Origin: Flavobacterium shii
Lineage (GTDB): Bacteria; Bacteroidota; Bacteroidia; Flavobacteriales; Flavobacteriaceae
Assembly (NCBI RefSeq): GCF_025847235.1
Contig: NZ_JAOZEW010000032.1
Coordinates: forward strand, 1-49,326
Length of the DNA stretch: 49,326 nucleotides
Reading direction: 5' to 3'
Shown here in pieces: positions 8,009 through 16,529 of this stretch; within the stretch, counting starts at the first letter, position 1, and each line of letters begins with the position of its first letter. A model generated the notes under the pieces. It did not search any database. It was not told the origin of the DNA and was given only the letters and a program-made list of their open reading frames with translations. Both the position numbers and the translations under genes were made by a program.

Positions 8009-8878
8009 ATGGAAAGCCTTATAGATAATAATTTACCTGTTGGAAAACCAAAATGGTTAAAGGTAAAACTCCCGATTGGACAAAAATATACCGAACTACG
8101 TGGTTTAGTCGATAAATATAGTTTAAATACAATCTGTACTTCTGGAAGCTGCCCAAATATGGGAGAATGCTGGGGAGAAGGAACGGCAACGTTTATGATT
8201 TTAGGGAATGTTTGTACACGTTCTTGTGGTTTTTGTGGTGTAAAAACCGGAAGGCCAGAAACTGTAGACTGGGATGAACCGGAAAAAGTAGCACGTTCTA
8301 TAAAAATCATGAATATTAAACACGCTGTTATTACAAGTGTTGATAGAGATGATTTAAAAGATGGTGGTTCAATTATTTGGATTGAAACAGTCAAAGCAAT
8401 TCGTCGTATGAATCCAAACACAACATTGGAGACATTGATTCCTGATTTTCAAGGAATCGAAAGAAATATTGACAGAATTGTTGAAGCTAATCCCGAAGTT
8501 GTTTCTCATAACGTAGAAACTGTTCGCCGATTAACACGTGAAGTACGTATTCAAGCCAAATACGATCGTAGTCTTGAAGTATTACGCTACCTAAAAGAAA
8601 AAGGAATCAACAGAACTAAGTCTGGAATCATGCTTGGTCTTGGTGAAACCGAAGAAGAAGTGTTTCAGACTATGACCGACTTACGCAATGCAAACGTAGA
8701 TGTAGTAACAATTGGTCAATACTTACAACCTAGTAAAAAACATCTACCTGTAAAAGAATTTATCACTCCTGATCAATTCGCTAAATATGAAAAATTCGGA
8801 TTAGAATTAGGCTTTCGCCATGTCGAAAGCGGTCCGTTGGTGCGTTCTTCCTATAAAGCACAAAAACACATACTTTAG
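8009..8878 (+). CDS. lipA: lipoyl synthase
   Basis: Radical-SAM enzyme that inserts two sulfur atoms into protein-bound octanoyl groups to make lipoyl cofactors for 2-oxoacid dehydrogenases and glycine cleavage. Both [4Fe-4S] sites are present: the auxiliary cluster CTSGSCPNMGEC (Cys43, 48, 54) and the radical-SAM motif CTRSCGFC (Cys69, 73, 76). The C-terminal RSSY (279-282), which ligates the auxiliary cluster, is intact. Length is 289 residues. An in-frame TTG six bases upstream is ignored in favour of ATG 8009. gap follows after 26 bases and may be co-transcribed. Confidence 0.96.
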   Translation: MESLIDNNLPVGKPKWLKVKLPIGQKYTELRGLVDKYSLNTICTSGSCPNMGECWGEGTATFMILGNVCTRSCGFCGVKTGRPETVDWDEPEKVARSIKIMNIKHAVITSVDRDDLKDGGSIIWIETVKAIRRMNPNTTLETLIPDFQGIERNIDRIVEANPEVVSHNVETVRRLTREVRIQAKYDRSLEVLRYLKEKGINRTKSGIMLGLGETEEEVFQTMTDLRNANVDVVTIGQYLQPSKKHLPVKEFITPDQFAKYEKFGLELGFRHVESGPLVRSSYKAQKHIL

Positions 8879-8904
8879 TTTTAAATGTTGAATATATTAT
8901 TTTA

Positions 8905-9909
8905 ATGAATAAAAAAGTACGAATTGCTATTAATGGTTTTGGAAGAATTGGTCGAAATTTATTTCGCTTACTTTTAAACCATCCCGAAATTGAAGTTATT
9001 GCTATAAACGATATTGCCGATACTAAAACTATGGCTCACCTAATTAAATACGATAGTATTCACGGTGTATTACCATATAAAGTAAGTAGTGATGATGATG
9101 GAATAATCGTGGATGGGAAACATTATCTATTCTTTCATGAAAAGAACATTTCAAACTTAAACTGGAAAAATAGTGATATTGATTACGTAATAGAAGCTAC
9201 TGGAAAATACAAAACGTATGAAGAGATAAATGCGCATATTTTGGCTGGAGCCAAAAAAGTGATTCTATCTGCACCTTCGGAAGTAGACTCTATAAAAACA
9301 GTTGTTTTAGGTGTAAACGAAGGGATATTGGACGGAACCGAAACAATTATTTCAAACGCGAGTTGCACTACAAACAATGCTGCTCCGATGATAAAAATAA
9401 TCGATGAGCTTTGTGGTATTGAGCAAGCCTACATCACGACAATACACTCATATACAACAGATCAGAGTCTACATGATCAACCTCATAAAGACCTACGCAG
9501 AGCCAGAGGTGCAAGCCAGTCTATTGTTCCTACAACAACAGGAGCAGCGAAGGCATTGACGAAAATCTTCCCAAAATTGCAAAATAAAATTGGCGGTTGC
9601 GGTATTCGCGTTCCAGTTCCTGATGGTTCATTAACCGATATTACATTCAATGTAAAACGTGCCGTGACTATTGCAGAAATCAACGAAGCATTTGAAAATG
9701 CTGCTAAAACCAGTTTAAAAGGGATTTTAGATTATACAGAAGATCCTATTGTATCTGTTGATATCATTGGCAATCAAAATTCTTGTTTATTTGATTCACA
9801 ACTTACATCTGTAATTGACAAAATGGTTAAAGTTGTAGGCTGGTATGACAATGAAATTGGTTATTCATCTCGATTAATCGATTTAATTTTGCTAACAAGA
9901 AAGAAATAA
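8905..9909 (+). CDS. gap: type I glyceraldehyde-3-phosphate dehydrogenase
   Basis: NAD(P)-dependent, phosphorylating GAPDH of glycolysis and gluconeogenesis, 334 residues. GFGRIGRN (11-18) is the Rossmann nucleotide loop. The catalytic cysteine is Cys154 in NASCTTN. The HSYTTDQ block, PTTTGAAKAL and the C-terminal GWYDNEIGYS are all canonical. It lies between lipA and a hybrid sensor kinase with short gaps on both sides (26 and 25 bases), so the three may form a transcription unit. Bacteroidota often carry more than one GAPDH; which isoform this is cannot be told here. Confidence 0.95.
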   Translation: MNKKVRIAINGFGRIGRNLFRLLLNHPEIEVIAINDIADTKTMAHLIKYDSIHGVLPYKVSSDDDGIIVDGKHYLFFHEKNISNLNWKNSDIDYVIEATGKYKTYEEINAHILAGAKKVILSAPSEVDSIKTVVLGVNEGILDGTETIISNASCTTNNAAPMIKIIDELCGIEQAYITTIHSYTTDQSLHDQPHKDLRRARGASQSIVPTTTGAAKALTKIFPKLQNKIGGCGIRVPVPDGSLTDITFNVKRAVTIAEINEAFENAAKTSLKGILDYTEDPIVSVDIIGNQNSCLFDSQLTSVIDKMVKVVGWYDNEIGYSSRLIDLILLTRKK

Positions 9910-9934
9910 ACTAATTATAAAAAGTATTACATCT

Positions 9935-12109
9935 ATGAGATATCTTTTTATTCTAATTAGTTTTTTTAGTTCGTTTTTGTACTCCCAATCCAACCGGAAT
10001 GCAGATAGTGTTGCCTATTATAATCAACTGACTAATTCCAGTCTTAAAGCCAATAAATACAATCAAGCCCTTCTTTTTACACAAAAGTCAATTAATTTTT
10101 GTCAAGCAAATCACAAAACCGAAAGTCAAGCAAATCAAACATTCAAGCTTGGCAAAATTTATTACAATCAGAAAAAATATGATGTTGCTTTAAGATACTT
10201 CTTCAAAAGTATAAACTTGTTAAAGAATATTCCTTCCACACTTACCAAAGCACTCACTCTACATTATATCGGGATAACAAACACCGAAAAAGGGAATCAT
10301 AAAGTTGCAAAGCACTACTTTGATAAATCGGAGTCTATTTTTAAACAACTAAAAATAGTTGATTCCACCCAAACATTAAATCTCCAAAAAGGAATAGCAT
10401 TAAAAGCAAATCAAAACTATGATTTGGCTATTTCAACATTCAAAGAAATAATTGCAAAACCAGATAACAAATCTATCTTAAGAACCAAAACTGATGCTTA
10501 TTATCAATTAGGGCTTATACAAAACCTCTTGCAAAAAAATGATTCTGCGATATTCTTTTTAGACAAAGCATTAGGACTAACTACAAAAAGCAATGATCTT
10601 AATCAAAAAGCAACTATATTACTAGCTATTAGTCAGTTTTACAAAAAGAACCAAGATTACGACAGAGCTTACACTTATCTCGATGAACATTATCAATTAA
10701 AAAATTATATCCTAAAATTAAAAAACTCTAAACTAAATTTTGATGAATTAAAAAAACTCAAAAACACTGAACTTCTAAACGATGCAATTCAAAAAGAGAA
10801 AAAGGATCTTGAAGACAAAAAAACATATAAATATTCCAAACTAATAAGTATCCTTGCTATAGCTTTAATTTCCATTTTATCACTTTTAAGTTTATCTTTA
10901 TATAAAAACAACATTATTCGAAGTCAAAATAATATTATTTTAGAAGAAAAGAACAATGAACTTATTATAGCCAAAAACAAAGTCGAAAAAGCATCTCAAG
11001 CAAGATCTGAATTTTTATCAACTGTGAGCCATGAATTACGAACTCCATTAAATGCTATTAATGGAATCACGCATCTACTGATAGAAGATAGCCCTAAAAA
11101 ATCGCAACAGAAATATTTGGAATCTCTGAAATTCTCAGGAAATTACTTAACTACATTTATTAACCAAATTCTAGAAATCAACAAGATCGACTCTAACAAA
11201 CTTGAAACAGAATACATTAGTTTCAATCTTAAAGAATTATTAATAAATATTCAAAATTCATTAAAAGAATTAGCTACGGCGAACAAGAACTACTTTTATC
11301 TTGACATTGACAAAAGCATCCCGGATAATTTAATAGGAGATCCTACTAAGTTATCGCAAATCATTATGAATTTAATTGATAATGCATTAAAATTTACTAA
11401 AAACGGGCGTGTAAAAGTAATCGTTAAATTACATTCATTAAAGGAAGAACAAGCAACTATTTATTTTGAGGTAGTTGATACTGGAATAGGAATACCAGAA
11501 GACAAATTACAAACTGTTTTCGAGAGTTTCTCGCAAGGCTCAATAGAAATTAATCGAAAATATGGAGGAACTGGCCTTGGACTTACTATTGTAAAGAAAC
11601 TAACCGAAATGCTAGGTGGCGAAATTAATCTTAAAAGTGAAGTTGACAAAGGATCAACTTTTACATTTAAATTGAAATTTAAAATAAATAACGAACCATT
11701 AGCTATTAAACAAGAAACCAAATTGTACAACGACTACGAATTAAAGAACAAGAATATTCTATTGATTGAAGACAATAAAATTAATCAAATGATTACTCGA
11801 AAAATGCTTGAAAATAAAGGCGTAATATGTGAGATAATCGACAATGGAGAAGATGCCATTGAGTTGTTAAAAACCAAACGTTTCGACATGATTTTAATGG
11901 ATGTCCATTTACCTGGAATAAATGGAACTACTGCCACTAAATACATTCGCGAATTTGATAAAATAACCCCTATTATTGCCTTGACTGCAATTTCACTAGA
12001 TGAGAACAGGGAAATGTTACTGTCTTTCGGAATGAATGACGTAATAACAAAACCCTTTGTTCCTGATGAATTCTACAGTATCATTGCACGATGTCTCAAT
12101 GCAAATTAA
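9935..12109 (+). CDS. TPR-containing hybrid sensor histidine kinase/response regulator
   Basis: A 724-residue one-protein phosphorelay. Signal peptide (1-17), periplasmic TPR-like helical repeats (about 35-270), one transmembrane helix (about 302-323), a short coiled coil, the HisKA domain with His366 in SHELRTPLN, an HATPase domain (N box LIDNALKFTKNG; G boxes VDTGIGIP and GTGLGLTIV), and a C-terminal receiver domain with phospho-acceptor Asp656 in LMDVHLPG. Receiver Lys is in ITKPF near the end. No DNA-binding output domain is present, so output must pass to another protein not seen nearby. Its 3' end overlaps the convergent punA by four bases. Confidence 0.92.
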   Translation: MRYLFILISFFSSFLYSQSNRNADSVAYYNQLTNSSLKANKYNQALLFTQKSINFCQANHKTESQANQTFKLGKIYYNQKKYDVALRYFFKSINLLKNIPSTLTKALTLHYIGITNTEKGNHKVAKHYFDKSESIFKQLKIVDSTQTLNLQKGIALKANQNYDLAISTFKEIIAKPDNKSILRTKTDAYYQLGLIQNLLQKNDSAIFFLDKALGLTTKSNDLNQKATILLAISQFYKKNQDYDRAYTYLDEHYQLKNYILKLKNSKLNFDELKKLKNTELLNDAIQKEKKDLEDKKTYKYSKLISILAIALISILSLLSLSLYKNNIIRSQNNIILEEKNNELIIAKNKVEKASQARSEFLSTVSHELRTPLNAINGITHLLIEDSPKKSQQKYLESLKFSGNYLTTFINQILEINKIDSNKLETEYISFNLKELLINIQNSLKELATANKNYFYLDIDKSIPDNLIGDPTKLSQIIMNLIDNALKFTKNGRVKVIVKLHSLKEEQATIYFEVVDTGIGIPEDKLQTVFESFSQGSIEINRKYGGTGLGLTIVKKLTEMLGGEINLKSEVDKGSTFTFKLKFKINNEPLAIKQETKLYNDYELKNKNILLIEDNKINQMITRKMLENKGVICEIIDNGEDAIELLKTKRFDMILMDVHLPGINGTTATKYIREFDKITPIIALTAISLDENREMLLSFGMNDVITKPFVPDEFYSIIARCLNAN

Positions 12110-12918
12110 TATTCTAAAATCAAGTTTTTTATCAGTGCTCTCACTTTAGGTTCGGCCATTTTTGCCGCTTCCAATACTTCGTCATGCGAGATTGTATCTA
12201 TACTTTCTTCATTACCCATATCGGTAATTACAGAGATTCCAAAAGTCTCTACATCCATATGACGTGCTACGATAACTTCGGGCACGGTAGACATTCCTAC
12301 ACAATCTGCCCCAAGAATTTTTACCATTTTATATTCCGCCAAAGTTTCAAAAGTTGGCCCTTGTAATCCAAAATAAATTCCATCATGAATTTCGATATTT
12401 AATCTAGATGCAATTTCTTTGGTTTTAATGATCATTTTTCTAGAATATGGTTCGCTCATGTTTACAAATCGAGGACCAAAACGCTCATCATTTTTACCAT
12501 GCAAAGGATGTTGCGGTGCAAAATTGATGTGATCTTTAATGATAACAATCGAACCTACTTTGTAAGCCGCATTTACTCCTCCCGAAGCATTAGAAACCAT
12601 TAATTTAGTAACTCCTAAAAACTTCATAACACGAACCGGAAAAGTAACTTCTTCCATTGTATATCCTTCATAAAAATGAAAACGACCTTGCATCGCAACC
12701 ACTTTTTTATCTCCAATAGTTCCAAAAACCAAAGCTCCTTTATGACCTTGAACTGTAGATACCGGAAAATTAGGAATTTCGTTATAAGGTAATGTGTACT
12801 CTATTTCGATATCATTTGTGAAACCTCCTAAACCTGAACCTAAAATCACTCCATATTCTGGCGTGAACTGTGTTTTTGATTTTATATAACTAACTGTTTC
12901 CTGTACTTTTTCCCACAT
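12106..12918 (-). CDS. punA: purine-nucleoside phosphorylase (inosine/guanosine type)
   Basis: Cytosolic trimeric-type PNP that cleaves purine nucleosides with phosphate in the salvage pathway. Diagnostic blocks are GSGLGGF (27-33, phosphate loop), GRFHFYEGY (about 78-86), LMVSNASGGVN, and GLQGPTFETLAEYKM followed by GMSTVPEVIVARH, which carry the purine-binding residues. The 270-residue length is normal. Its 5' end overlaps the 3' end of lpxK by 29 bases, so translation is coupled to lpxK and there is no room for a separate promoter. The 3' end overlaps the convergent sensor-kinase gene. Confidence 0.93.
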   Translation of the reverse strand: MWEKVQETVSYIKSKTQFTPEYGVILGSGLGGFTNDIEIEYTLPYNEIPNFPVSTVQGHKGALVFGTIGDKKVVAMQGRFHFYEGYTMEEVTFPVRVMKFLGVTKLMVSNASGGVNAAYKVGSIVIIKDHINFAPQHPLHGKNDERFGPRFVNMSEPYSRKMIIKTKEIASRLNIEIHDGIYFGLQGPTFETLAEYKMVKILGADCVGMSTVPEVIVARHMDVETFGISVITDMGNEESIDTISHDEVLEAAKMAEPKVRALIKNLILEY

Positions 12919-13915
12919 AATTTAAAATTGTTGTATCAAAATTGTTTTGATAATTAATAAAAGTGCTTTTTATAGGCAAATAAAATAATTGCGGCGCAAT
13001 ATTAGTGCCTTTTAAGCGAACATAATCCTTTTCGGTTGTAATAATTTTATGTTTTTTTGCTTTATTCGCAATCGTTGTAATATCCGTTTCTGTAAAGTGA
13101 TGATGATCAGGGAATGTAAGACATTCATCATCGTTAGATTTTAAAAACTCAAAAAATGGTGTTGGCTTTGCAATTCCAGCCAAAAGTAATTTTCGTTCCT
13201 TTTTAATTTCTTCGATTGCTAATTTCCCTGTTTGAGAATAAATGCAATCATCATAATCTATATAAGTAAAGTATAATTCTTGTGATGGTTCTAGTTTGAG
13301 CTTTCTACGAATATTTTGCTGATCTGATTCCTTAAGATCAGAAGAGCATTTGGTTACAATAACAATATTGGCTCTTTTTGCTCCACTCCTGCTCTCACGT
13401 AAATTTCCAGTTGGCAACATCCAATCATCAGCATATAAATCTCCATACGAAGTAAGCAAAATATAAAATCCAGCTTTTACTTTTCGGTGCTGAAATGCAT
13501 CATCAAGCAAAATAATCTGAGGCTTTTTAGGTTGAGAAAGTAATTTCTGAATTCCGTTTGTTCGGTTAGCATCTACCGCAACTTGAATATTTTTAAACTT
13601 TTGAAAAAACTGAAAAGGTTCATCTCCTAATATAACAGCATTAGAAGTTTCATCAGCAAGCACAAAACCTTCTGATTGTCGTTTGTATCCACGACTAAGT
13701 GTTGCAACCTGATATTTATCTGATAACAATCGGATTAAATATTCTATTTGTGGCGTTTTGCCAGTTCCTCCCACACTAAGATTCCCAACTGCAATAACTG
13801 GAATATCAAATGAGGTGGATTTTAAAACTCCTTTATCAAAAAGAAAATTCCGAATACTAGTAATGATTCCATATAAAATGGCAAATGGGAAGAGTAATTT
13901 TCGAAGTAAATTCAT
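12890..13915 (-). CDS. lpxK: tetraacyldisaccharide 4'-kinase
   Basis: Inner-membrane kinase that phosphorylates the 4' position of the lipid A disaccharide, a usually essential step of lipopolysaccharide synthesis. Length is 341 residues. The N-terminal hydrophobic helix (about 6-26) is the membrane anchor and VGNLSVGGTGKTP (43-55) is the Walker A loop characteristic of LpxK. LLDDAFQHRKVKA and FPDHHHF are further family signatures. The gene starts only three bases after the toxin gene stop, with no promoter box visible within the toxin gene, and overlaps punA by 29 bases. It therefore appears to sit in an antitoxin-toxin-lpxK-punA operon. Confidence 0.93.
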   Translation of the reverse strand: MNLLRKLLFPFAILYGIITSIRNFLFDKGVLKSTSFDIPVIAVGNLSVGGTGKTPQIEYLIRLLSDKYQVATLSRGYKRQSEGFVLADETSNAVILGDEPFQFFQKFKNIQVAVDANRTNGIQKLLSQPKKPQIILLDDAFQHRKVKAGFYILLTSYGDLYADDWMLPTGNLRESRSGAKRANIVIVTKCSSDLKESDQQNIRRKLKLEPSQELYFTYIDYDDCIYSQTGKLAIEEIKKERKLLLAGIAKPTPFFEFLKSNDDECLTFPDHHHFTETDITTIANKAKKHKIITTEKDYVRLKGTNIAPQLFYLPIKSTFINYQNNFDTTILNYVGKSTGNS

Positions 13916-13918
13916 AAT

Positions 13919-14200
13919 TTATTTATCAGAATAATGTCCCATGGCTGAAACTATAATAACAGTTACAATTTCATTTTCTACCCGATAAATCATACGATCC
14001 TTTTGATTAATACGTCTAGACCAATATCCTTTAAGATTATACTTCAATTCTTCAGGGTTTCCTTCACCTGAAAAAGGGTCTTCAGTTAACTCTAAAAGTA
14101 TTTTTTCGATCTTTTTTATAGTTGCTTTATTTCCTGATTTATAGTGATTTTTGAAATCTTTACGAGCAATGTCGTCAAATTCTACAAAATACTTCCCCAT
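13919..14200 (-). CDS. yoeB: Txe/YoeB-family mRNA interferase toxin
   Basis: A 93-residue ribosome-dependent RNase toxin of the RelE superfamily, Txe/YoeB branch. The region GNPEELKYNLKGYWSRRINQ aligns with YoeB. The catalytic set appears complete by comparison with E. coli YoeB: Glu50, Arg69 (in KDRM), His89 and Tyr90 (MGHY). It cleaves mRNA in the ribosomal A site when freed from its antitoxin. The gene overlaps the upstream antitoxin gene by 19 bases, the usual arrangement for type II modules, and is followed after three bases by lpxK. Confidence 0.9.
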   Translation of the reverse strand: MGKYFVEFDDIARKDFKNHYKSGNKATIKKIEKILLELTEDPFSGEGNPEELKYNLKGYWSRRINQKDRMIYRVENEIVTVIIVSAMGHYSDK

Positions 14201-14430
14201 ATATCATCAGGATTTAATCTTGTAGTTTTTCCTTTTTTAATATTTGCTTCTGCTTTTTTAATTTTAGCAATAAACTCAGGACTATATATACTTTCTGTTT
14301 TTTTAATTTTTTTTGAATCTGTTTCAATAATTTCGATTCCTTCGACATCTTTAAAAAAGGATTCAGACATAGCGATAAAAGCTTTCCCCGCTTTAGTGCG
14401 TTCGTTAATTTTTATTGTTATTGTAGTCAT
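14182..14430 (-). CDS. type II antitoxin of the YoeB module
   Basis: An 82-residue protein that overlaps and precedes the YoeB-type toxin. It is lysine-rich and ends NPDDIWGSIL, suggesting a disordered C-terminal toxin-wrapping tail. The N-terminal TITIKINERTKAGKAF could form a beta strand and helix as in ribbon-helix-helix or Phd-like antitoxins, but the family is not certain. By analogy it neutralises the toxin and represses the operon. An inverted repeat and a -7 box lie just upstream. Function rests on genetic context as much as on sequence. Confidence 0.8.
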   Translation of the reverse strand: MTTITIKINERTKAGKAFIAMSESFFKDVEGIEIIETDSKKIKKTESIYSPEFIAKIKKAEANIKKGKTTRLNPDDIWGSIL

Positions 14431-14450
14431 GACTATAAATTTTGAATAAA

Positions 14451-14485
14451 CAAAGATACAACATTCGTAATTATTTAGTACGAAT
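14451..14485 (-). promoter_or_regulatory. toxin-antitoxin promoter and candidate operator
   Basis: Read on the minus strand, TATCTTTG (14451-14458) is a perfect -7 box 20 bases before the antitoxin ATG. Directly upstream, over the expected -33 region, lies an inverted repeat ATTCGTA (14463-14469) / TACGAAT (14479-14485). This fits an operator for antitoxin-mediated autoregulation; repression has not been shown. Confidence 0.6.
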
Positions 14486-14545
14486 TAGTATTATCATTAG
14501 ATATGAATAAGTATTACCAGATATAATTATTATTCGTTAATTTGT

Positions 14546-14584
14546 TTCAGGTTTCCTGCTACTTTATAAAACATGAAACCTGAA
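14546..14584. promoter_or_regulatory. hairpin before the NIF3 gene
   Basis: Perfect ten-base inverted repeat TTCAGGTTTC / GAAACCTGAA with a 19-base loop, ending 15 bases before the NIF3 ATG. It could be a leader hairpin or protein site. No T run follows on the plus strand, so it is unlikely to be a terminator. Confidence 0.4.
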
Positions 14585-14599
14585 TCAAAAAAATAAAAA

Positions 14600-15694
14600 A
14601 TGAAAATCAAAGAAATATTAGCAGTCCTCGAAGAAATGGCTCCTTTGGCTTACGCCGAAGATTTTGACAATGTCGGGCTTTTAGTTGGTGATTCAGCTAC
14701 AGAAGTTACAGGAGTTTTGGTTTGCCACGATGCGCTTGAAAATGTAATTGATGAAGCTATTGCTAAAAATTGTAATCTGGTTGTTTGCTTTCATCCAATT
14801 CTATTTTCTGGAATAAAAAAAATAACGGGTAAGAATTATGTAGAACGTGCTATTCTTAAAGCCATAAAAAATGACATTGCCATCTATGCCGTTCACACTG
14901 CATTGGACAATCATTCACAAGGTGTAAATAAAATATTTTGCGATGCTTTAGGCTTAACAAACACCAAGGTTTTAATTCCAAAACAAAGTTACATTCAAAA
15001 ACTAGTCACCTATACTACTCCTGATAATTCTGACAAAGTTCGGAATGCAATGTTTGAAGCCGGAGCAGGAACTATTGGTAATTATGACAATTGTAGTTTT
15101 AATACCGAAGGTTTTTTTACTTTTCAAGGAAATGAAAACAGCAATCCTGTTATTGGAGAAAAAGGAAAATTACATACCGGAAATGAAATAAAGATTGAAG
15201 TTGTTTTTGAAAAACACTTACAATCACGGATTTTAAAAGCTCTTTTTGCTACTCATATCTATGAAGAAGTCGCTTATGAAATTTACGATTTACAAAATGT
15301 GCACCAAAACATAGGTCTGGGTATGATTGGAGAATTTGAAACTCCAATGAATGAGGTTGATTTTTTACCTTTTGTAAAAGAAAAAATGCTTGCAGATGGT
15401 ATCAGACATTCTGCATTTACAGGAAAAAAAATCCATAAAGTTGCCGTTCTTGGAGGATCTGGAAGTTTTGCGATAAAAAATGCAATTCAGGCTGGTGCCG
15501 ATGCTTTTTTGACAGCCGATTTAAAATACCATCAGTTTTATGAAGCCGAAAATCGATTACTATTAGCCGATATTGGACATTTTGAAAGCGAACGTTATAC
15601 AAAAAATTATATTGTTGATTATCTTCGGAAAAAAATCCTTAATTTTGCAATCATTTTATCAGAAGAAAATACAAATCCAGTTAAGTACTTATAG
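14600..15694 (+). CDS. NIF3/DUF34-family dinuclear metal-centre protein
   Basis: A 364-residue NIF3-like protein of the YqfO type, in which a PII/CutA-like domain (about 125-235) is inserted between the two halves of the metal-binding fold. Metal ligands expected from structures of the family are seen as His65 (CFHPILF), His99 and Asp103 (HTALDNH) and His327/Glu331 (IGHFESE). The first His of the usual HHP pair is Phe64 here, a substitution I believe recurs in this phylum. The cellular function of the family is unsettled. The downstream zinc-ribbon-family gene starts three bases after the stop, a common pairing in bacteria. Confidence 0.92.
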   Translation: MKIKEILAVLEEMAPLAYAEDFDNVGLLVGDSATEVTGVLVCHDALENVIDEAIAKNCNLVVCFHPILFSGIKKITGKNYVERAILKAIKNDIAIYAVHTALDNHSQGVNKIFCDALGLTNTKVLIPKQSYIQKLVTYTTPDNSDKVRNAMFEAGAGTIGNYDNCSFNTEGFFTFQGNENSNPVIGEKGKLHTGNEIKIEVVFEKHLQSRILKALFATHIYEEVAYEIYDLQNVHQNIGLGMIGEFETPMNEVDFLPFVKEKMLADGIRHSAFTGKKIHKVAVLGGSGSFAIKNAIQAGADAFLTADLKYHQFYEAENRLLLADIGHFESERYTKNYIVDYLRKKILNFAIILSEENTNPVKYL

Positions 15695-15697
15695 AAT

Positions 15698-16477
15698 ATG
15701 GCGAATACGAAAGAATTAAGTGTTGAGGACAAGTTAAGAGCAATTTACGATTTACAGTTAATTGACTCTAGAATTGACGAAATCAGAAACGTAAGAGGAG
15801 AACTTCCATTAGAGGTGGAAGATTTAGAAGATGAAGTTGCGGGTTTAGGCACACGTTCAGAGAAATTGAAAAGCGAACTTGAAATAGTTGAAGAGCAAAT
15901 CAAGACTAGAAAAAATGCTATTGATGATCATAAAGAAGCCATCAAAAAGTATACAAAACAACAGGAATCAGTTCGTAACAATAGAGAATTCAACTCTTTG
16001 ACAAAAGAAGTTGAATTTCAGGAATTAGAAATCCAATTGGCTGAAAAGCAAATCAAAGAAATGAAAGTTTCTATTGATCATAAAAAAGAAGTTATCACTG
16101 GTTTAAAAGAAAGACTTGAATCTAAGAGTTCACATCTAAAACATAAAAAATCTGAATTGGATGCGATTATGTCTGAGACTCAAAAAGAAGAAATCTTCTT
16201 ATCTGAAAAATCAGCTGAATATGAAGGATTAATTGAAGATCGTTTATTAGCGGCTTACAAAAGAATCAGAACAAGCGTTCGTAACGGTTTGGCAGTAGTA
16301 TCTATTGAAAGAGGAGCATCTGCAGGTTCTTTCTTTACTATTCCACCACAAACACAAGTAGAGATTGCATCTAGAAAAAAAATCATCACTGATGAGCATT
16401 CTGGAAGAATCCTGGTTGACAGTGCACTAGCTGAAGAAGAAAAAGAAAAAATGGATCAATTATTTTCGAAATTCTAA
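15698..16477 (+). CDS. zinc-ribbon-family coiled-coil protein without its cysteines
   Basis: A 259-residue protein of the CT398-like C4-type zinc-ribbon family: a long antiparallel coiled coil (about 10-180, rich in Glu and Lys) and a C-terminal ribbon domain. The ribbon scaffold is conserved (TIPPQTQVEIASRKKIIT, SGRILVD), but the positions normally filled by two CxxC pairs read SAGS (208-211) and DEHS (232-235). The whole protein has no cysteine, so it cannot bind zinc in the usual way. It is coupled to the NIF3 gene (three-base gap). Function is unknown; a nucleic-acid or protein-bridging role is only a guess. Confidence 0.88.
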   Translation: MANTKELSVEDKLRAIYDLQLIDSRIDEIRNVRGELPLEVEDLEDEVAGLGTRSEKLKSELEIVEEQIKTRKNAIDDHKEAIKKYTKQQESVRNNREFNSLTKEVEFQELEIQLAEKQIKEMKVSIDHKKEVITGLKERLESKSSHLKHKKSELDAIMSETQKEEIFLSEKSAEYEGLIEDRLLAAYKRIRTSVRNGLAVVSIERGASAGSFFTIPPQTQVEIASRKKIITDEHSGRILVDSALAEEEKEKMDQLFSKF

Positions 16478-16485
16478 ATAATAAT

Positions 16486-16512
16486 AAAGCCTCGAAATTC
16501 GGGGCTTTTTTT
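16486..16512 (+). terminator. terminator after the NIF3 operon
   Basis: Hairpin AAAGCCtCG / CGgGGCTTT with a short loop, followed by seven T residues. Confidence 0.85.
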
Positions 16513-16529
16513 ATATTAAAATTATAATT

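Noticed and set aside
14144..14449. Plus-strand reading frame opposite the toxin-antitoxin genes
   Set aside because: The translation is a hydrophobic, low-complexity shadow of the antitoxin and toxin codons; the minus-strand genes are recognisable families.
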